A stretch of 64,000 nt of DNA from Microbulbifer harenosus (GTDB lineage Bacteria; Pseudomonadota; Gammaproteobacteria; Pseudomonadales; Cellvibrionaceae): NCBI RefSeq assembly GCF_005771435.1, contig NZ_VANI01000014.1:62001-126000 (forward strand), in the 5' to 3' direction. The translations under genes were made by a program, and so were the position numbers. Positions 44,841-56,348 of this stretch are shown here, one piece after another. How positions within the stretch are numbered: position 1 is the first letter of the stretch; each line of letters starts with the position of its first letter. Under the pieces are notes generated by a model that was not told where the DNA came from, made no database searches, and saw only the letters and a program-made list of their open reading frames with translations.

Positions 44841-47174
44841 ATGAGAACGCCGGTCGACCGTTTTCGCTTTCGTCCCTACAAGCGGCCCGCTGCCGGCTGG
44901 GGTGCACTGCGCAGTGTGGCTCACGCGTGGCTCGACAGCCGCCAGCCATTCAAGAATCTGCGGGCCATGCTGCAGATAAACCAGAACGGCGGCTTTGACT
45001 GCCCCGGCTGTGCCTGGGGCGAAGCCCCGAAGGAGGGGCGCATCCGCTTCTGTGAAAACGGTGCCAAAGCCGTCAACTGGGAGGCCTCCGGTGTCGGCGT
45101 GGACCGGGCGTTTTTTGCCAACAACAGCGTGCGGGAACTGTCGGCGCAGGATGACTACTGGCTCGAATACCAGGGGCGCCTTACGGAGCCGATGTATTAC
45201 GATGGTGAAGACGAGCATTACAAACCCATCACTTGGGACGACGCCTTTGCTCTGATTGCCGCAGAACTCAACAAGCTCGGTTCTCCGGACGAGGCCGCGT
45301 TTTATACATCTGGTCGCGCCAGTAACGAGGCCGCGTTTCTTTATCAGCTGTTTGCCCGCAGTTTTGGTACCAACAACCTGCCGGACTGCTCCAACATGTG
45401 TCATGAGGCCAGTGGGGTTGCACTGAAAGCGAGTGTCGGTACCGGCAAGGGCACCGTCACCTATGAAGATTTCGACAGGGCGGAAGCCATTTTCGTAATC
45501 GGCCAGAACCCCGGCAGCAATCACCCGCGCATGCTGGAACCTCTGAGTGAAGCGGTGGCGCGGGGCGCCCAGGTTCTGGTGTTCAATCCGCTGCGCGAGC
45601 GCGGGCTTGAGCGCTTTCAGGCGCCGCAGAATGCGCTGCAGATGCTCACCGACGGCGAGCGACCTTTGAATACAGACTACTTCCGCCCCGCACTGGGCGG
45701 CGACATGGCGGTGATCCGCGGTATCGCGAAGTTCCTGTTGCAGTGGCAGGGTGAAGCGGAGCAGATTGGAGAAAAAGGTCCTTTAGACCTGGAATTTATC
45801 CGTGAACATTGCGCGGGCTTTGAGCAGTATCGCGCGCTGGTGGAGGCCACCAATTGGGACGAGATTGTCGCCTACAGCGGGCTCACTCTGGATGAGTTGG
45901 CGCGGGCCGCGGAGGTCTACCGCCGCAGCAACGCCACGATCATCTGCTGGGCCATGGGCATTACCCAGCATCGTCACTCAGTGGCGACCATTCAGGAAAT
46001 CACCAATTTGCAGTTGCTGCGCGGCCAGATAGGCCGCCCCGGCGCCGGTCTGTGTCCAGTGCGCGGGCACAGTAATGTGCAGGGTGATCGCACCATGGGG
46101 ATTGACGACAATCCCTCTGCAGACTTTCTCGATGCGCTGGAGCGAAGATTTGCCATCTCCATGCCGCGGGAAGCGGGTGTAAATGTGGTAAAGGCCATCG
46201 AGGCGATGCTTGCGGGCAACATAAAAGTATTTATTGGCCTCGGTGGAAATTTTGCCCAGGCCACACCGGACACAGCGCGCGCCCACAGTGCGTTGCGCAA
46301 TTGCAGTCTCACTGTACATATCAGCACCAAACTGAACCGCAGTCACCTGGTGACCGGCAAGCGCGCACTGATATTACCCTGCCTTGGGCGCACGGATATC
46401 GACATGCAGGCGGGCGGAGCGCAGGCGGTGACGGTGGAAGATTCCTTCAGTATGGTGCACGCGTCGTTCGGGCAACTGAAACCGTTGTCTCCAGAGATGC
46501 GCTCGGAACCGGCCATTATCGCCGGTATCGCACAGGCTACGCTTGGTGAGAGTCCGGTGCCATGGCTGAATCTGGTGCAGGATTACCGGCAGATTCGCGA
46601 GTTGATTGCGGATGTCATTCCGGGGTTTGAAAATTTCAATCGTAAACTGGAGGTCCCGGGTGGATTCTATCTGCAGAATTCCGCTGGCCAACGCCAGTGG
46701 AGAACTGCCAGCGGCAGGGCCAATTTTGCGCATCACACGCTGCCCGCGCCGCTGCCACCGGAAGTGTTGGAAATCATTGGCAAGTCGGGCGCGCGCCATG
46801 CGGATCTGGTATTGCAGACACTGCGCTCGCACGATCAGTACAACACCACCGTGTATGGCCTGAACGACCGCTATCGCGGAGTGAGTGGCAATCGTCGTGT
46901 GTTATTTGCGCACCGGGACGATATCCGGCGGCTGGGCTTTAGTGACCGCCAGCCGGTGGATATCGTGTCGCTGTGGAGCGACGATGTGGAGCGCCGCGTG
47001 CAGGGATTTACCCTTATTGAATTTGATATCCCCAAGGGGCAGGCGGCCGCTTACTACCCCGAAGCCAATCCGCTGGTGCCATTGGAGAGTTACGGCATAG
47101 GCAGCTACACACCCACCTCGAAATACATTGCCATCCGCCTGGAACCGAACACCGCGCCGGAAAGGATTGTTTAG
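44841..47174 (+). CDS. FdhF/YdeP-type molybdopterin oxidoreductase
   Basis: A 777-residue molybdenum bis-MGD enzyme of the YdeP/FdhF group. The N-terminus has KRPAAGWGALRSVAHAW, then GGFDCPGCAWGE and RFCENGAKAVNWEA; these supply only part of the Cys set of a normal 4Fe-4S site, as in YdeP. The Mo-site region is PDCSNMCHEASGVALK with Cys where FdhF of E. coli has selenocysteine. The C-terminal MopB domain includes TTVYGLNDRYRGVSGNRRV. ATG 44841 has AAAGGA 7 bases upstream. Pairing with fdhD supports a formate-dehydrogenase-like enzyme; YdeP homologues have been tied to acid tolerance. Substrate unproven. Its stop overlaps the convergent kinase stop by three bases. Confidence 0.9.
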   Translation: MRTPVDRFRFRPYKRPAAGWGALRSVAHAWLDSRQPFKNLRAMLQINQNGGFDCPGCAWGEAPKEGRIRFCENGAKAVNWEASGVGVDRAFFANNSVRELSAQDDYWLEYQGRLTEPMYYDGEDEHYKPITWDDAFALIAAELNKLGSPDEAAFYTSGRASNEAAFLYQLFARSFGTNNLPDCSNMCHEASGVALKASVGTGKGTVTYEDFDRAEAIFVIGQNPGSNHPRMLEPLSEAVARGAQVLVFNPLRERGLERFQAPQNALQMLTDGERPLNTDYFRPALGGDMAVIRGIAKFLLQWQGEAEQIGEKGPLDLEFIREHCAGFEQYRALVEATNWDEIVAYSGLTLDELARAAEVYRRSNATIICWAMGITQHRHSVATIQEITNLQLLRGQIGRPGAGLCPVRGHSNVQGDRTMGIDDNPSADFLDALERRFAISMPREAGVNVVKAIEAMLAGNIKVFIGLGGNFAQATPDTARAHSALRNCSLTVHISTKLNRSHLVTGKRALILPCLGRTDIDMQAGGAQAVTVEDSFSMVHASFGQLKPLSPEMRSEPAIIAGIAQATLGESPVPWLNLVQDYRQIRELIADVIPGFENFNRKLEVPGGFYLQNSAGQRQWRTASGRANFAHHTLPAPLPPEVLEIIGKSGARHADLVLQTLRSHDQYNTTVYGLNDRYRGVSGNRRVLFAHRDDIRRLGFSDRQPVDIVSLWSDDVERRVQGFTLIEFDIPKGQAAAYYPEANPLVPLESYGIGSYTPTSKYIAIRLEPNTAPERIV

Positions 47175-48568
47175 GCGGGTTTGTTGATCAATGGAAATGT
47201 ACACACAAAACAGGCACCGGTGGTGTCGGGAGCCTGTTGTAGTTCCACGGTGGCGCCATGGGCGAACGCGATTTCTTTTACAATCGCGAGGCCGAGCCCG
47301 CAGCCTTCACCGGTAATTTTTGAGCGAAAAAAACGCTCGAAAATCTGAGGCCAGTGTTCGCGGGGGATTCCCTGCCCATCATCCTTCACCGCGAGCCGGA
47401 CCTTGCCTTCGTCTCGGGTGAGCTCTACCCACACATTGCCGCCCTCCGGTACGTAGAGGATGGCGTTTTCCATCAGGTTCCACACCAGTTCCCGCAGCAG
47501 GAAGTACTCTCCGGATACTTTGAACGTATCCAGAGACTCGCCGCTGACACTCTGGTGCACCTGTACCCGGCGATCGCGGGCCAGTTCACGCAGGCTTTCT
47601 GCCGCTTCGCGCACTACGTTATCCAGTGCCACCGGCTCATTGCGCAATCCGCGGCCCGAGGCGGCTTCAGCCCGCGCCAGTTTCAGCAGCTGGATATTCA
47701 GGTGTGTCATGGCATCGGTGGTCTGGCAGATGCGCTCCAAGGCTTGATGCGCTGCTGCGATGTTGTCTTCCCGCAGCGCCAGTTGCGCCTGGAGCTTGAT
47801 GCCGGCGAGTGGGGTTTTCAGCTGGTGTGAAATATTGCCGATAAACTGCTCGCGCGCATTGAAGGCGTTATCAAGCCGCTCCAGCAGGCGATTGGTATTC
47901 TCGATCACCGTGCGCACTTCCTTGGGGGCGGATGGCGCGCTGACGGGAGTGAGGTCACGCGGCGAACGACTGGCCAGCTCCTGACTGAGGCGAAGCAAGG
48001 GGCGGATTCCCCGGCTCAGCGCAAAAGCGACCACCAGCAGAGCCACGACGATCATTGCGGCTTTTGACAGCACCACTTCAAACATCAGCGTGCGCGACAG
48101 AGGAATACGTTTGTGAAGCGTTTCTGCCACGCTTACCAGTGCACTATCGCGGGGCGAGTCCGGATTGGCAAGCACGGTCACGCTGCGTACCCATTCGCCT
48201 CCCATTTTCACATTGGTGAATACCGGTCCCTGTTTCAGTTCTGAGAAATCCGGATTGACCCAAGCTTCGCTCTTGCCGGCAAGCACTTGCCCATTCAGGG
48301 TTGAGACGCGGTAATAGACTTCGTCCAGTTCGTCCCATTCGAAGACTTCAATAGCGGCTTCATCGGCGTAAAACACCAGCCTGCCGTCTTCCCGTCTAAC
48401 CTCCTGAGCCAGTGAATAGGCGGAGTCCAGCAACCAGCGATCGAAGACCTGATTGGTAACATGCAGGCCAATGCCAAACGTGACCAGCATTTCGATCACC
48501 AGCAGGACGAACAGCGGCCCGCCGACCAGTAACAACAATAGTGAACGCAGCCCGAGCTGTGACTTCAA
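47171..48568 (-). CDS. Two-component sensor histidine kinase (TctE-like)
   Basis: Membrane sensor of 465 residues. It has a first membrane helix at about 9-34, a periplasmic sensor section to about 160, a second helix at 168-187, a HAMP-like linker, the phospho-acceptor His 248 in ISHQLKTPLAGI, and the ATP-binding domain with N box (LVWNLMENAILYV), DDGQGIP and GCGLGLAIVKEIAF. The start is TTG 48568 overlapping the regulator stop by four bases (TTGA). The signal is unknown; the periplasmic domain type (2CSK_N) recalls tricarboxylate-type sensors. The gene is convergent with the molybdoenzyme gene. Confidence 0.93.
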   Translation of the reverse strand: MKSQLGLRSLLLLLVGGPLFVLLVIEMLVTFGIGLHVTNQVFDRWLLDSAYSLAQEVRREDGRLVFYADEAAIEVFEWDELDEVYYRVSTLNGQVLAGKSEAWVNPDFSELKQGPVFTNVKMGGEWVRSVTVLANPDSPRDSALVSVAETLHKRIPLSRTLMFEVVLSKAAMIVVALLVVAFALSRGIRPLLRLSQELASRSPRDLTPVSAPSAPKEVRTVIENTNRLLERLDNAFNAREQFIGNISHQLKTPLAGIKLQAQLALREDNIAAAHQALERICQTTDAMTHLNIQLLKLARAEAASGRGLRNEPVALDNVVREAAESLRELARDRRVQVHQSVSGESLDTFKVSGEYFLLRELVWNLMENAILYVPEGGNVWVELTRDEGKVRLAVKDDGQGIPREHWPQIFERFFRSKITGEGCGLGLAIVKEIAFAHGATVELQQAPDTTGACFVCTFPLINKPA

Positions 48569-49233
48569 CCGTCTTCCTCCAGCACGTAGCCGGCACCGCG
48601 CTGAGTGCGGATAGCGAGCCCGGATTCCTGTAGTCGGCGGCGCAGCCGGTGCACGTAAACCTCTACGGCGTTGTCGCCCACCTCATCGCCCTCGCGGCTG
48701 AGACGCTGTGCGAGACGTGCCTTGGTGACTACCCGGTGCGCATTGAGAGCAAGAATCTCGAGAATTTCATACTCGCGTGCCGGCAGTTCCAGGCGTTCGC
48801 CGTGGAGCGTGGCCGTGCGCTGAAATGGGCTGAGCTGCAGTACGCCGAGGCTGACCTCATCGGTTGAGAGGTTGTGACTGCGGCGCAACAACGCCCGCAG
48901 CCGCGCTTCCAGCTCGCGCAAGTCAAAAGGCTTTTCCATGTAGTCGTCGGCGCCCTGATCGAGGGCGGCAACCTGCTGCTCTACACCGTCGCGGGCGGTC
49001 AATACCAGCACCGGTACACGACTCTGGCGCGCACGCAGGCGGCGGAGCAGTTCGAGTCCGTCCATATCCGGCAGCCCCAGATCGAGAATGATCAGGTCAA
49101 CGTCGTTAGCGAGGAGCAGGCCCTCGGCGCGCTCGCCATAGGGCGCGTGCACCACTGTGTAGGCGCTCTGTTTTAGTGCTTGCAATAACCCCTGTGCGAT
49201 CAGAGGGTCGTCTTCTACCAGCAATACATTCAT
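48565..49233 (-). CDS. OmpR-family response regulator
   Basis: A 222-residue regulator: receiver domain with acidic pocket ED8-D9 and phospho-Asp D51 (LIILDLGLPDMDGLELL), Lys in YMEKPFDLREL, and a C-terminal winged helix (PAREYEILEILALNAHRVVT, DNAVEVYVHRLRRRL). It is of the QseB/TctD type. ATG 49233 begins the family start MNVLLVEDDP. It is the first gene of the two-component operon and divergent from the SulP carrier gene, a possible target. Confidence 0.94.
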   Translation of the reverse strand: MNVLLVEDDPLIAQGLLQALKQSAYTVVHAPYGERAEGLLLANDVDLIILDLGLPDMDGLELLRRLRARQSRVPVLVLTARDGVEQQVAALDQGADDYMEKPFDLRELEARLRALLRRSHNLSTDEVSLGVLQLSPFQRTATLHGERLELPAREYEILEILALNAHRVVTKARLAQRLSREGDEVGDNAVEVYVHRLRRRLQESGLAIRTQRGAGYVLEEDG

Positions 49234-49458
49234 GGCTTCAGCTTAACCGTTGGCGTTTTTGGTGCGGCAAAGATTACACGATTCCGCGCGTTTGTACCTG
49301 ACTGTTGAGACATACAGAAATCTGTCGCATTGAAAGGTTACTGAAAGCGGCTGTCGGTAATCTCGCCAACGTCATAGTCACTGGAGCCTGTCTGGCGGTG
49401 ACCGCGTTCCACTTCCGTCGATCGCATTGACTGATGAGTTGTACAGGAGTTGTTGGTG

Positions 49459-50997
49459 ATGGATTTGCAGAATCTCAGGAAAGATATTCCCGCAAGCGTG
49501 GTGGTATTTTTCGTCGCGCTGCCGCTTTGTCTTGGCGTTGCACTCGCTTCCGGTGCGCCGCTGTTTTCCGGACTGATCGCCGGTATTGTGGGCGGCATTG
49601 TAGTGGGCGCACTGAGCGGGTCGCGCCTTGGTGTATCCGGGCCCGCCGCCGGCCTTACCGTGATCGTACTCAGTGCGATAGAAACGCTGGGGTCGTTTGA
49701 AATATTCCTGCTGGCGGTAGTAATCGGCGGGCTGATACAGATCCTACTCGGCCTGCTGCGCGCTGGTGTTTTCGGCTATTTCTTTCCCTCATCCGTCATC
49801 AATGGAATGCTCACCGGTATCGGCATAATCATCGTGTTGAAGCAGATTCCGTACGCGTTCGGACTGGATGATGGCCTATCCATGAAGGACGGCGTGCTTG
49901 CGTTGCTGGGAACGATGCATCTGGGTGTGCTGACTATTTTTGCGCTGTCGCTCGCGCTGTTGATTACCTGGGAAACTCCGCTGGTAAAGCGTTCGCGCTG
50001 GCTGGCGATGGTGCCGGGCCCGGTGGTCGCGGTGCTTTCTTCGGTTGTGTTGTATGTATTGTTTCAAAGCTCCGAGAGCCTTGGGCTGACCGAGTCACAC
50101 CTTGTAAGTGTGCCGGTGGCCACCAGCTTCGATGAGTTTGTCAGCTTGTTCACACTGCCAGATTTTTCACAGCTGGATAATCCACTGGTGTGGACCGTGG
50201 CGGTAACCATTGCGGTCGTAGCGAGCCTCGAAACGCTGCTCAGCGTGGAAGCCATCGACAAGATGGATCCACTGAAGCGCACCACGCCCACCAATCGCGA
50301 GCTGGTGGCGCAGGGGATGGGTAATTCCATTTCCGGCTTGATCGGCGGTCTGCCGGTAACCCAGGTCATTGTGCGCAGCTCGGTCAATTTACAGACCGGC
50401 GCGCGCTCGAAGGCGTCGACCATCTGCCACGGCATTCTGTTACTGGTGTGTGTGGCGACGCTACCCACCTGGCTCAATATGATTCCGCTCGGTGTTCTGG
50501 CTGCCGTGCTGATTCTCACGGGGTACAAGCTCGCCAAGCCGGCGCTGTTCCGCAAGGTTTGGGACAGTGGACTCGAGCAGTTCCTGCCGTTCATGATTAC
50601 CGTGCTTGGCGTTGTGTTTACGGATTTGTTGACTGGCGTCGGTGTCGGTATGGTCGCGGCAATTTTTGCGCTGCTGCGGCGCAATTACCTCAACTCTCAC
50701 TTCCTGCACAAGAAGCAGGATACGGAAGAGGGTGATCGCATCCGTATCAGAATGCAGCTGGCGGAAGAGGTGACCTTTCTTAACAAGGGAGCCATCCGCA
50801 AGGAGCTGAGTGAAATTCCAGACAACGCTCACGTGATTCTCGATAAGCGCAATTGTGTATACGTGAATCACGATGTTGCAGAGACCATAGCCGACTTTAT
50901 TGCCACGGCGTCTTCCCGCGGAATCGACGTTGATGTGATTGAGCGCAGAAATGTGGTGCCGATCTGGGATGTAAAAGACCTACGAGAAGTGGCGTAG
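49459..50997 (+). CDS. SulP-family inorganic anion transporter
   Basis: Inner-membrane carrier of 512 residues for sulfate, bicarbonate or a similar anion. It has a conserved start (DIPASVVVFFVALPLCLGVA), the GVSGPAAGLTVIVLSAIETL motif, about ten to twelve helices, and NSISGLIGGLPVTQVIVRSS. The C-terminal cytoplasmic part, from about 430, is a short STAS-like domain (EEVTFLNKGAIRKELSEIPD). Sequence style is closer to the carbonate-type BicA-like SulP group than to classical sulfate permeases, but the substrate is open. The start is ATG 49459 with AGGAG 9 bases upstream; GTG 49456 is also possible. Confidence 0.92.
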   Translation: MDLQNLRKDIPASVVVFFVALPLCLGVALASGAPLFSGLIAGIVGGIVVGALSGSRLGVSGPAAGLTVIVLSAIETLGSFEIFLLAVVIGGLIQILLGLLRAGVFGYFFPSSVINGMLTGIGIIIVLKQIPYAFGLDDGLSMKDGVLALLGTMHLGVLTIFALSLALLITWETPLVKRSRWLAMVPGPVVAVLSSVVLYVLFQSSESLGLTESHLVSVPVATSFDEFVSLFTLPDFSQLDNPLVWTVAVTIAVVASLETLLSVEAIDKMDPLKRTTPTNRELVAQGMGNSISGLIGGLPVTQVIVRSSVNLQTGARSKASTICHGILLLVCVATLPTWLNMIPLGVLAAVLILTGYKLAKPALFRKVWDSGLEQFLPFMITVLGVVFTDLLTGVGVGMVAAIFALLRRNYLNSHFLHKKQDTEEGDRIRIRMQLAEEVTFLNKGAIRKELSEIPDNAHVILDKRNCVYVNHDVAETIADFIATASSRGIDVDVIERRNVVPIWDVKDLREVA

Positions 50998-51022
50998 CCC
51001 TGGAAAAATCCAATTAGCTTAA

Positions 51023-51060
51023 AAAAAGGCCCTGGCTGCAATTGCAGCCAGGGCCTTTTT
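51023..51060. terminator. Bidirectional terminator, 38-bp perfect palindrome
   Basis: AAAAAGGCCCTGGCTGCAA is followed directly by its exact inverse complement, giving a long hairpin with A and T tails on each side. It ends the SulP gene and the leftward mnmA operon. Confidence 0.9.
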
Positions 51061-51100
51061 GATGGCCGAGATAACCATTCAGTGAATACAGGATCTGTAA

Positions 51101-51562
51101 TCAGCGGTTCCAGTCGTCGGCATTTTCGCTGGGTTCATGCTCGTTCAGGGTGAGATCCATACGCACATGCGGAATATCCGCTTCCATAAATTCTTCGCCG
51201 GTGACAGAAAAACCGGCCTTCTCGTAAAATGGCACGGCGTGAACCTGAGCGTTGAGATATACATTTTTCTGCCCGGACACCCGGGCAAATTTGCAGATAC
51301 GCTTCAGCAGCTCCAACCCGGCGCCGTGACCGCGTGCGTCCTTGAGGATCGCCATGCGGCCGATCTTGCCACCGCCGGTCAGGCGACCGGTGCCCACGGC
51401 CTTGTTGCTCTGGTAGACCAGAAAATGCTGGGCGCTTTCTTCCAGCTCATCCCACTCGAGATCCTCCGGGACCTGCTGCTCTTCCACGAACACTTTCTGG
51501 CGGATACCGCGGATAGTGTCCCGATCCGTCTGCCAGTCGGCGAGACGCACAAACAGAGTCAT
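51101..51562 (-). CDS. GNAT-family N-acetyltransferase
   Basis: A 153-residue acetyl-CoA-dependent acyltransferase of unknown substrate. The GNAT core is visible: IRQKVFVEEQQVPEDLEWDE, GTGRLTGGGKIGRMAILKDA, the acetyl-CoA loop RGHGAGLELLKR, and VHAVPFYEKAGFSVTGEEFM. It has the ElaA-like or YjcF-like EEQQVP start. ATG 51562 shares its A with the stop of the roxA gene (TGATG) and has GAGGAG inside that gene, so it is translationally coupled and is the last gene of the operon. Confidence 0.88.
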   Translation of the reverse strand: MTLFVRLADWQTDRDTIRGIRQKVFVEEQQVPEDLEWDELEESAQHFLVYQSNKAVGTGRLTGGGKIGRMAILKDARGHGAGLELLKRICKFARVSGQKNVYLNAQVHAVPFYEKAGFSVTGEEFMEADIPHVRMDLTLNEHEPSENADDWNR

Positions 51563-52770
51563 CAATCGCACTCCTCTTCATCATCCATGTCGTCTTCTTC
51601 GAGGAGCCCAGGGTAAATGAGACTGCCCTGGGAAACCAGCAGGTCAATCAGCGCGCCTTTGGCGGCGAGTTCGGGGTAGGCGTCTACATCACTCTGTGTC
51701 ACCTCGCGGGACTCGCAGAGGCCTTCGGCAAATAACAGCGGGGTGGAGAAGGACTCGCCGTCCACGAACAGCGTTGCCGGATCGCGACAGAAAGCGCAGC
51801 GCGAGCCCGGATTCAGAATCAGGCCGCCACCATCGGCCAGCTCTTCGCGCCAGTCGTCAGCGGCGCCGGCATCCAGCGCAATGGTGTCTGGGTATTTGGC
51901 CTCGGTCATGATGGCGCCGAACCACTGGGCAATGTTTTGCGGTTGCTGCAGCCACGCCGCCAGTTGTCGCTGTACCCTCGCCACGGTCGCGCCGTCGATT
52001 TCCGCAGGGTTGGCCGGCAGACTCAGGTCGGCGTCGGTATAGCGATAGTGGTCGGGCAGTCCCGCGCCCAGCTCTGCGGCCAGATCCTCGAGCATGGTGC
52101 GCGCGGATGGCGCGCGGAAGCCGACGGAAATAGTGGTGCAGCCGCCTTCCGCAATCCCCCAGTGGCTGTACTGCGGTGGCAGGTAGAGCATGTCACCGGG
52201 CTCGAGCAGCCAGCTGGCCTCGGATTCGAATTCCCGCAGGATATTCAGTGGAGTGCCTTCTACCCGCGGGCTGCTGGCGTCCGCCTTGGGCCCCAAGTGC
52301 CAGCGTCGGTTACCCTCAGCCTGTAGCAGGAACACATCGTAGAAGTCGTAATGGGGGCCGACGCTGCCTTGATCGGCGGCGTAGCTGATCATGATGTCAT
52401 CGAGACGCCAGTCGGGAATGAAGCGGAAATAATCCTTGAGCGAAGCCACTTCCGGAATCCACTGGTCCACCGCCTGCACCAGCAGCGTCCAGTGGGTTTT
52501 CGGCAGGGAAAAGAAGTCCTCTTCGGTAAACGGGCCGTTGCGCAGCTGCCAGGGACCGTCGATGCCGTGTTCCTCAATGAGGCGGGATTCGATCTGCTCT
52601 TCCAGCGCCATGCCGGCGAGTTCTTCGCCGGAAATAGGTGCCTCGAACCCGGGAAAGGCATTGCGGATCAGCAGTGGCTTTTTCTGCCAATACTCCCGCA
52701 GGAAGGTTTCTACCGGGATTTCTCCCAGGTGGGTCAGCGGTTCAACGGAGCGATTCACCGATGCCGTCAT
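51562..52770 (-). CDS. roxA: Ribosomal protein uL16 arginine hydroxylase (JmjC cupin)
   Basis: Fe(II)/2-oxoglutarate oxygenase of 402 residues, YcfD/RoxA family, which hydroxylates an Arg of ribosomal protein uL16. The metal-binding HxD lies in SVGPHYDFYDVFLLQ and the distal His in YLPPQYSHWGIAE. The C-terminal dimer and winged-helix part is present (ELAAKGALIDLLVSQGSL), with a highly acidic tail (EEDDMDDEEECD). ATG 52770 has GGGAG upstream. It lies 40 bases after purB in the same operon. Confidence 0.92.
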   Translation of the reverse strand: MTASVNRSVEPLTHLGEIPVETFLREYWQKKPLLIRNAFPGFEAPISGEELAGMALEEQIESRLIEEHGIDGPWQLRNGPFTEEDFFSLPKTHWTLLVQAVDQWIPEVASLKDYFRFIPDWRLDDIMISYAADQGSVGPHYDFYDVFLLQAEGNRRWHLGPKADASSPRVEGTPLNILREFESEASWLLEPGDMLYLPPQYSHWGIAEGGCTTISVGFRAPSARTMLEDLAAELGAGLPDHYRYTDADLSLPANPAEIDGATVARVQRQLAAWLQQPQNIAQWFGAIMTEAKYPDTIALDAGAADDWREELADGGGLILNPGSRCAFCRDPATLFVDGESFSTPLLFAEGLCESREVTQSDVDAYPELAAKGALIDLLVSQGSLIYPGLLEEDDMDDEEECD

Positions 52771-52810
52771 GGAAGATCTCCCGGATCAAAAGGCGGAGCC
52801 AGAGTTTTAT

Positions 52811-54199
<1,389 letters not shown>

Positions 54200-54248
54200 T
54201 CAATATCAGCCGCTTGTGGGTACTTTCCCCGCGGCGGAAAAATAAAAA

Positions 54249-54884
54249 TCAGTGTTCAAGGGTTTCGTACTTGGCCACCAGTGCATCCATGGCGGCAATC
54301 AGTTTCTTGCGCTGAAACAGCAGGTGCAGACGACGCCCGCCGAGCTGACGCCAGAGCATGGCGGAGCGCACACCGGCAAACAGCATGGTGCGGATCTGGT
54401 TGGCAATGCGCTGCTGTTGCAGGTAATTGAAATCTCCAAGCACCTGGATGCGGAAACGGAAGGTGCTCAGGGTGTCGCTGTAAATACTGGCGAGGTTTGC
54501 GTAGACGTTCTCGTGGCCGATGCCAAAGTGGTCGGTCTGGGTGCGGGCCTTCTCCAGGCGGCTGCCAATGATCGACAGCAGTCCGGGTTTTTTCGCCAGT
54601 TGGCGCTGAAGGTACAGGATCGAAAGCACATAGCGCAGGCAGTCGGTGTATTCCGGATGGCTGCGGGTGGCGAGCAGCTGGCGCGCGCCGCGCAGGCCCG
54701 CGAGCACTTTTTCCACGCCGCCGAAGACGTCCTCGGTGGTTTCGGGATTCTGCTGAAACAGGCTGAAGACCGCGGTTTCCATTTGCTCCGCCGGTGCGGT
54801 GCCGGTTTTGGCCAGCCGTTCCACCAGAATGGCCGCCTGGAAAACGCCGGCCAGCGCCAGTGCCTGATCTCGCCAGTTACTCAA
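54249..54884 (-). CDS. hflD: Membrane-associated lysogenization regulator HflD
   Basis: A 211-residue helical protein, peripheral on the inner membrane, known in E. coli for its interaction with phage lambda CII. Family signs are [20 protein letters not shown] at the start and [20 protein letters not shown] near the end. It starts with TTG 54884, overlapping the mnmA stop by four bases (TTGA). The host function beyond phage biology is unclear. Position between mnmA and purB is as in E. coli. Confidence 0.95.
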   Translation of the reverse strand: MSNWRDQALALAGVFQAAILVERLAKTGTAPAEQMETAVFSLFQQNPETTEDVFGGVEKVLAGLRGARQLLATRSHPEYTDCLRYVLSILYLQRQLAKKPGLLSIIGSRLEKARTQTDHFGIGHENVYANLASIYSDTLSTFRFRIQVLGDFNYLQQQRIANQIRTMLFAGVRSAMLWRQLGGRRLHLLFQRKKLIAAMDALVAKYETLEH

Positions 54885-56080
54885 TTGTTGCTCCCTGCAG
54901 CTTGTTTGGTGTTTGCGATGTGCGGCTGTTCGATTTCACCGATGCCGGTCGCCTGCTCGATCACCGCGCCACCCAGGCATATTTCACCTTGATAAATGAC
55001 CACGGACTGGCCCGGTGTCACGGCGCGCTGAGGTCTGTCGAAGGCGATCACCAGATCGCCGCTGTCACCGACGCTGACTAGGCAGTCCTGGTCCTCCTGC
55101 CGGTAGCGGGTTTTGGCCGCTGCGCGGAATTCACGTGCCGGCGGAGCGCCATTGATCCAGTGGGTCTGGGAAGCGGTGAGGCCTGTGGAGTAGAGCAGGG
55201 GGTGGTGCTTGCCCTGAGCCACGATCAGGACATTGCGCTCGAGATCCTTGCCCACCACATACCACGGCTGGTCGCCGGCACCTTTGACGCCGCCGATACC
55301 GAGCCCCTGGCGCTGGCCGATGGTGTGGTACATCAGGCCGCTGTGCTGGCCCATGACTTCGCCTTCGGGGGTCTGCATTTCTCCCGGTTGCGCCGGCAGG
55401 TACTGCTCCAGAAAATCCTTGAAGCGGCGCTCGCCAATAAAACAGATACCGGTGCTGTCTTTCTTGCTGTGGGTGATTAAACCGTGTTCTTCCGCAATGC
55501 GGCGCACTTCCGGTTTTTCCAGTTCGCCGATGGGAAACAGTGAGCGGGCAAATTCCGCTTCGCCCACAGCGTGCAGGAAGTAGCTCTGGTCCTTGTTGGC
55601 ATCCAGCCCTTTCAGCAGGTAGGTGCGGCCATTTTCATCCCTCCGGCGCGTGTAGTGGCCGGTGGCAATGGCGTCGGCACCGAGCATCCCGGCATACTCC
55701 AGGAACACCTTGAACTTGATTTCACGGTTGCACAGGATGTCGGGATTTGGTGTGCGTCCGGCTTTGTATTCCGCCAGGAAGTACTCGAACACGTTGTCCC
55801 AGTACTCGGCGGCGAAGTTGGCTGTGTGCAGTTTGATGCCGAGGCGGGCGCAGACCGCTTCCGCATCCGCCAGATCCTGCTTTGCCGTGCAGTATTCGGT
55901 GCCGTCGTCCTCGTCCCAATTCTTCATGAACAGGCCTTCCACCTCATAACCCTGCTGCATCAGGAGCAGGGCGGCCACCGAGGAGTCCACACCGCCGGAC
56001 ATACCGACGATGACTTTTCTGGGAACATCTGCTAACTGGTCAATGGAGCTGGAGTGCACAGAGATATCCGAATCTGACAT
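54881..56080 (-). CDS. mnmA: tRNA-specific 2-thiouridylase
   Basis: Thiolates U34 of Lys, Glu and Gln tRNAs with sulfur from the Tus relay; about 399 residues. The PP-loop is [19 protein letters not shown]. The first catalytic Cys lies in [13 protein letters not shown] and the second in [32 protein letters not shown] is also present. The frame is open upstream to 56155; ATG 56080 and ATG 56095 are both possible, and even the former leaves about 21 more residues before the PP-loop than in E. coli. First gene of the operon. Confidence 0.95.
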   Translation of the reverse strand: MSDSDISVHSSSIDQLADVPRKVIVGMSGGVDSSVAALLLMQQGYEVEGLFMKNWDEDDGTEYCTAKQDLADAEAVCARLGIKLHTANFAAEYWDNVFEYFLAEYKAGRTPNPDILCNREIKFKVFLEYAGMLGADAIATGHYTRRRDENGRTYLLKGLDANKDQSYFLHAVGEAEFARSLFPIGELEKPEVRRIAEEHGLITHSKKDSTGICFIGERRFKDFLEQYLPAQPGEMQTPEGEVMGQHSGLMYHTIGQRQGLGIGGVKGAGDQPWYVVGKDLERNVLIVAQGKHHPLLYSTGLTASQTHWINGAPPAREFRAAAKTRYRQEDQDCLVSVGDSGDLVIAFDRPQRAVTPGQSVVIYQGEICLGGAVIEQATGIGEIEQPHIANTKQAAGSNN

Positions 56081-56348
56081 GGAATACCGGGTCATTACTA
56101 CAGTGAGGGGCGCGACGGACTTTTCAACCCAAACGCCAAACCCCGAAAACGCCAAGTTTCGCGAAGCCCACCGAGGGGCGGAAAATGGGGGCGCATTTTA
56201 CCTGCGAATCCGGTTGCTGACCAATCCGGAGAGGCAAGACTTGGTGCGCGCTCTGGGCGCGCAGCTAAAAAAATACGCGCCAGCTCCCTAACAGCCTAGC
56301 CGAACGGCTCGAAACCCTTTCCTCCGCGGTCCGATCACTACGTTTCAA

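Noticed and set aside
56010..56291. 93-residue plus-strand frame between mnmA and rluE
   Set aside because: Mostly overlaps the mnmA 5' end in antisense, no ribosome binding site and no family likeness.
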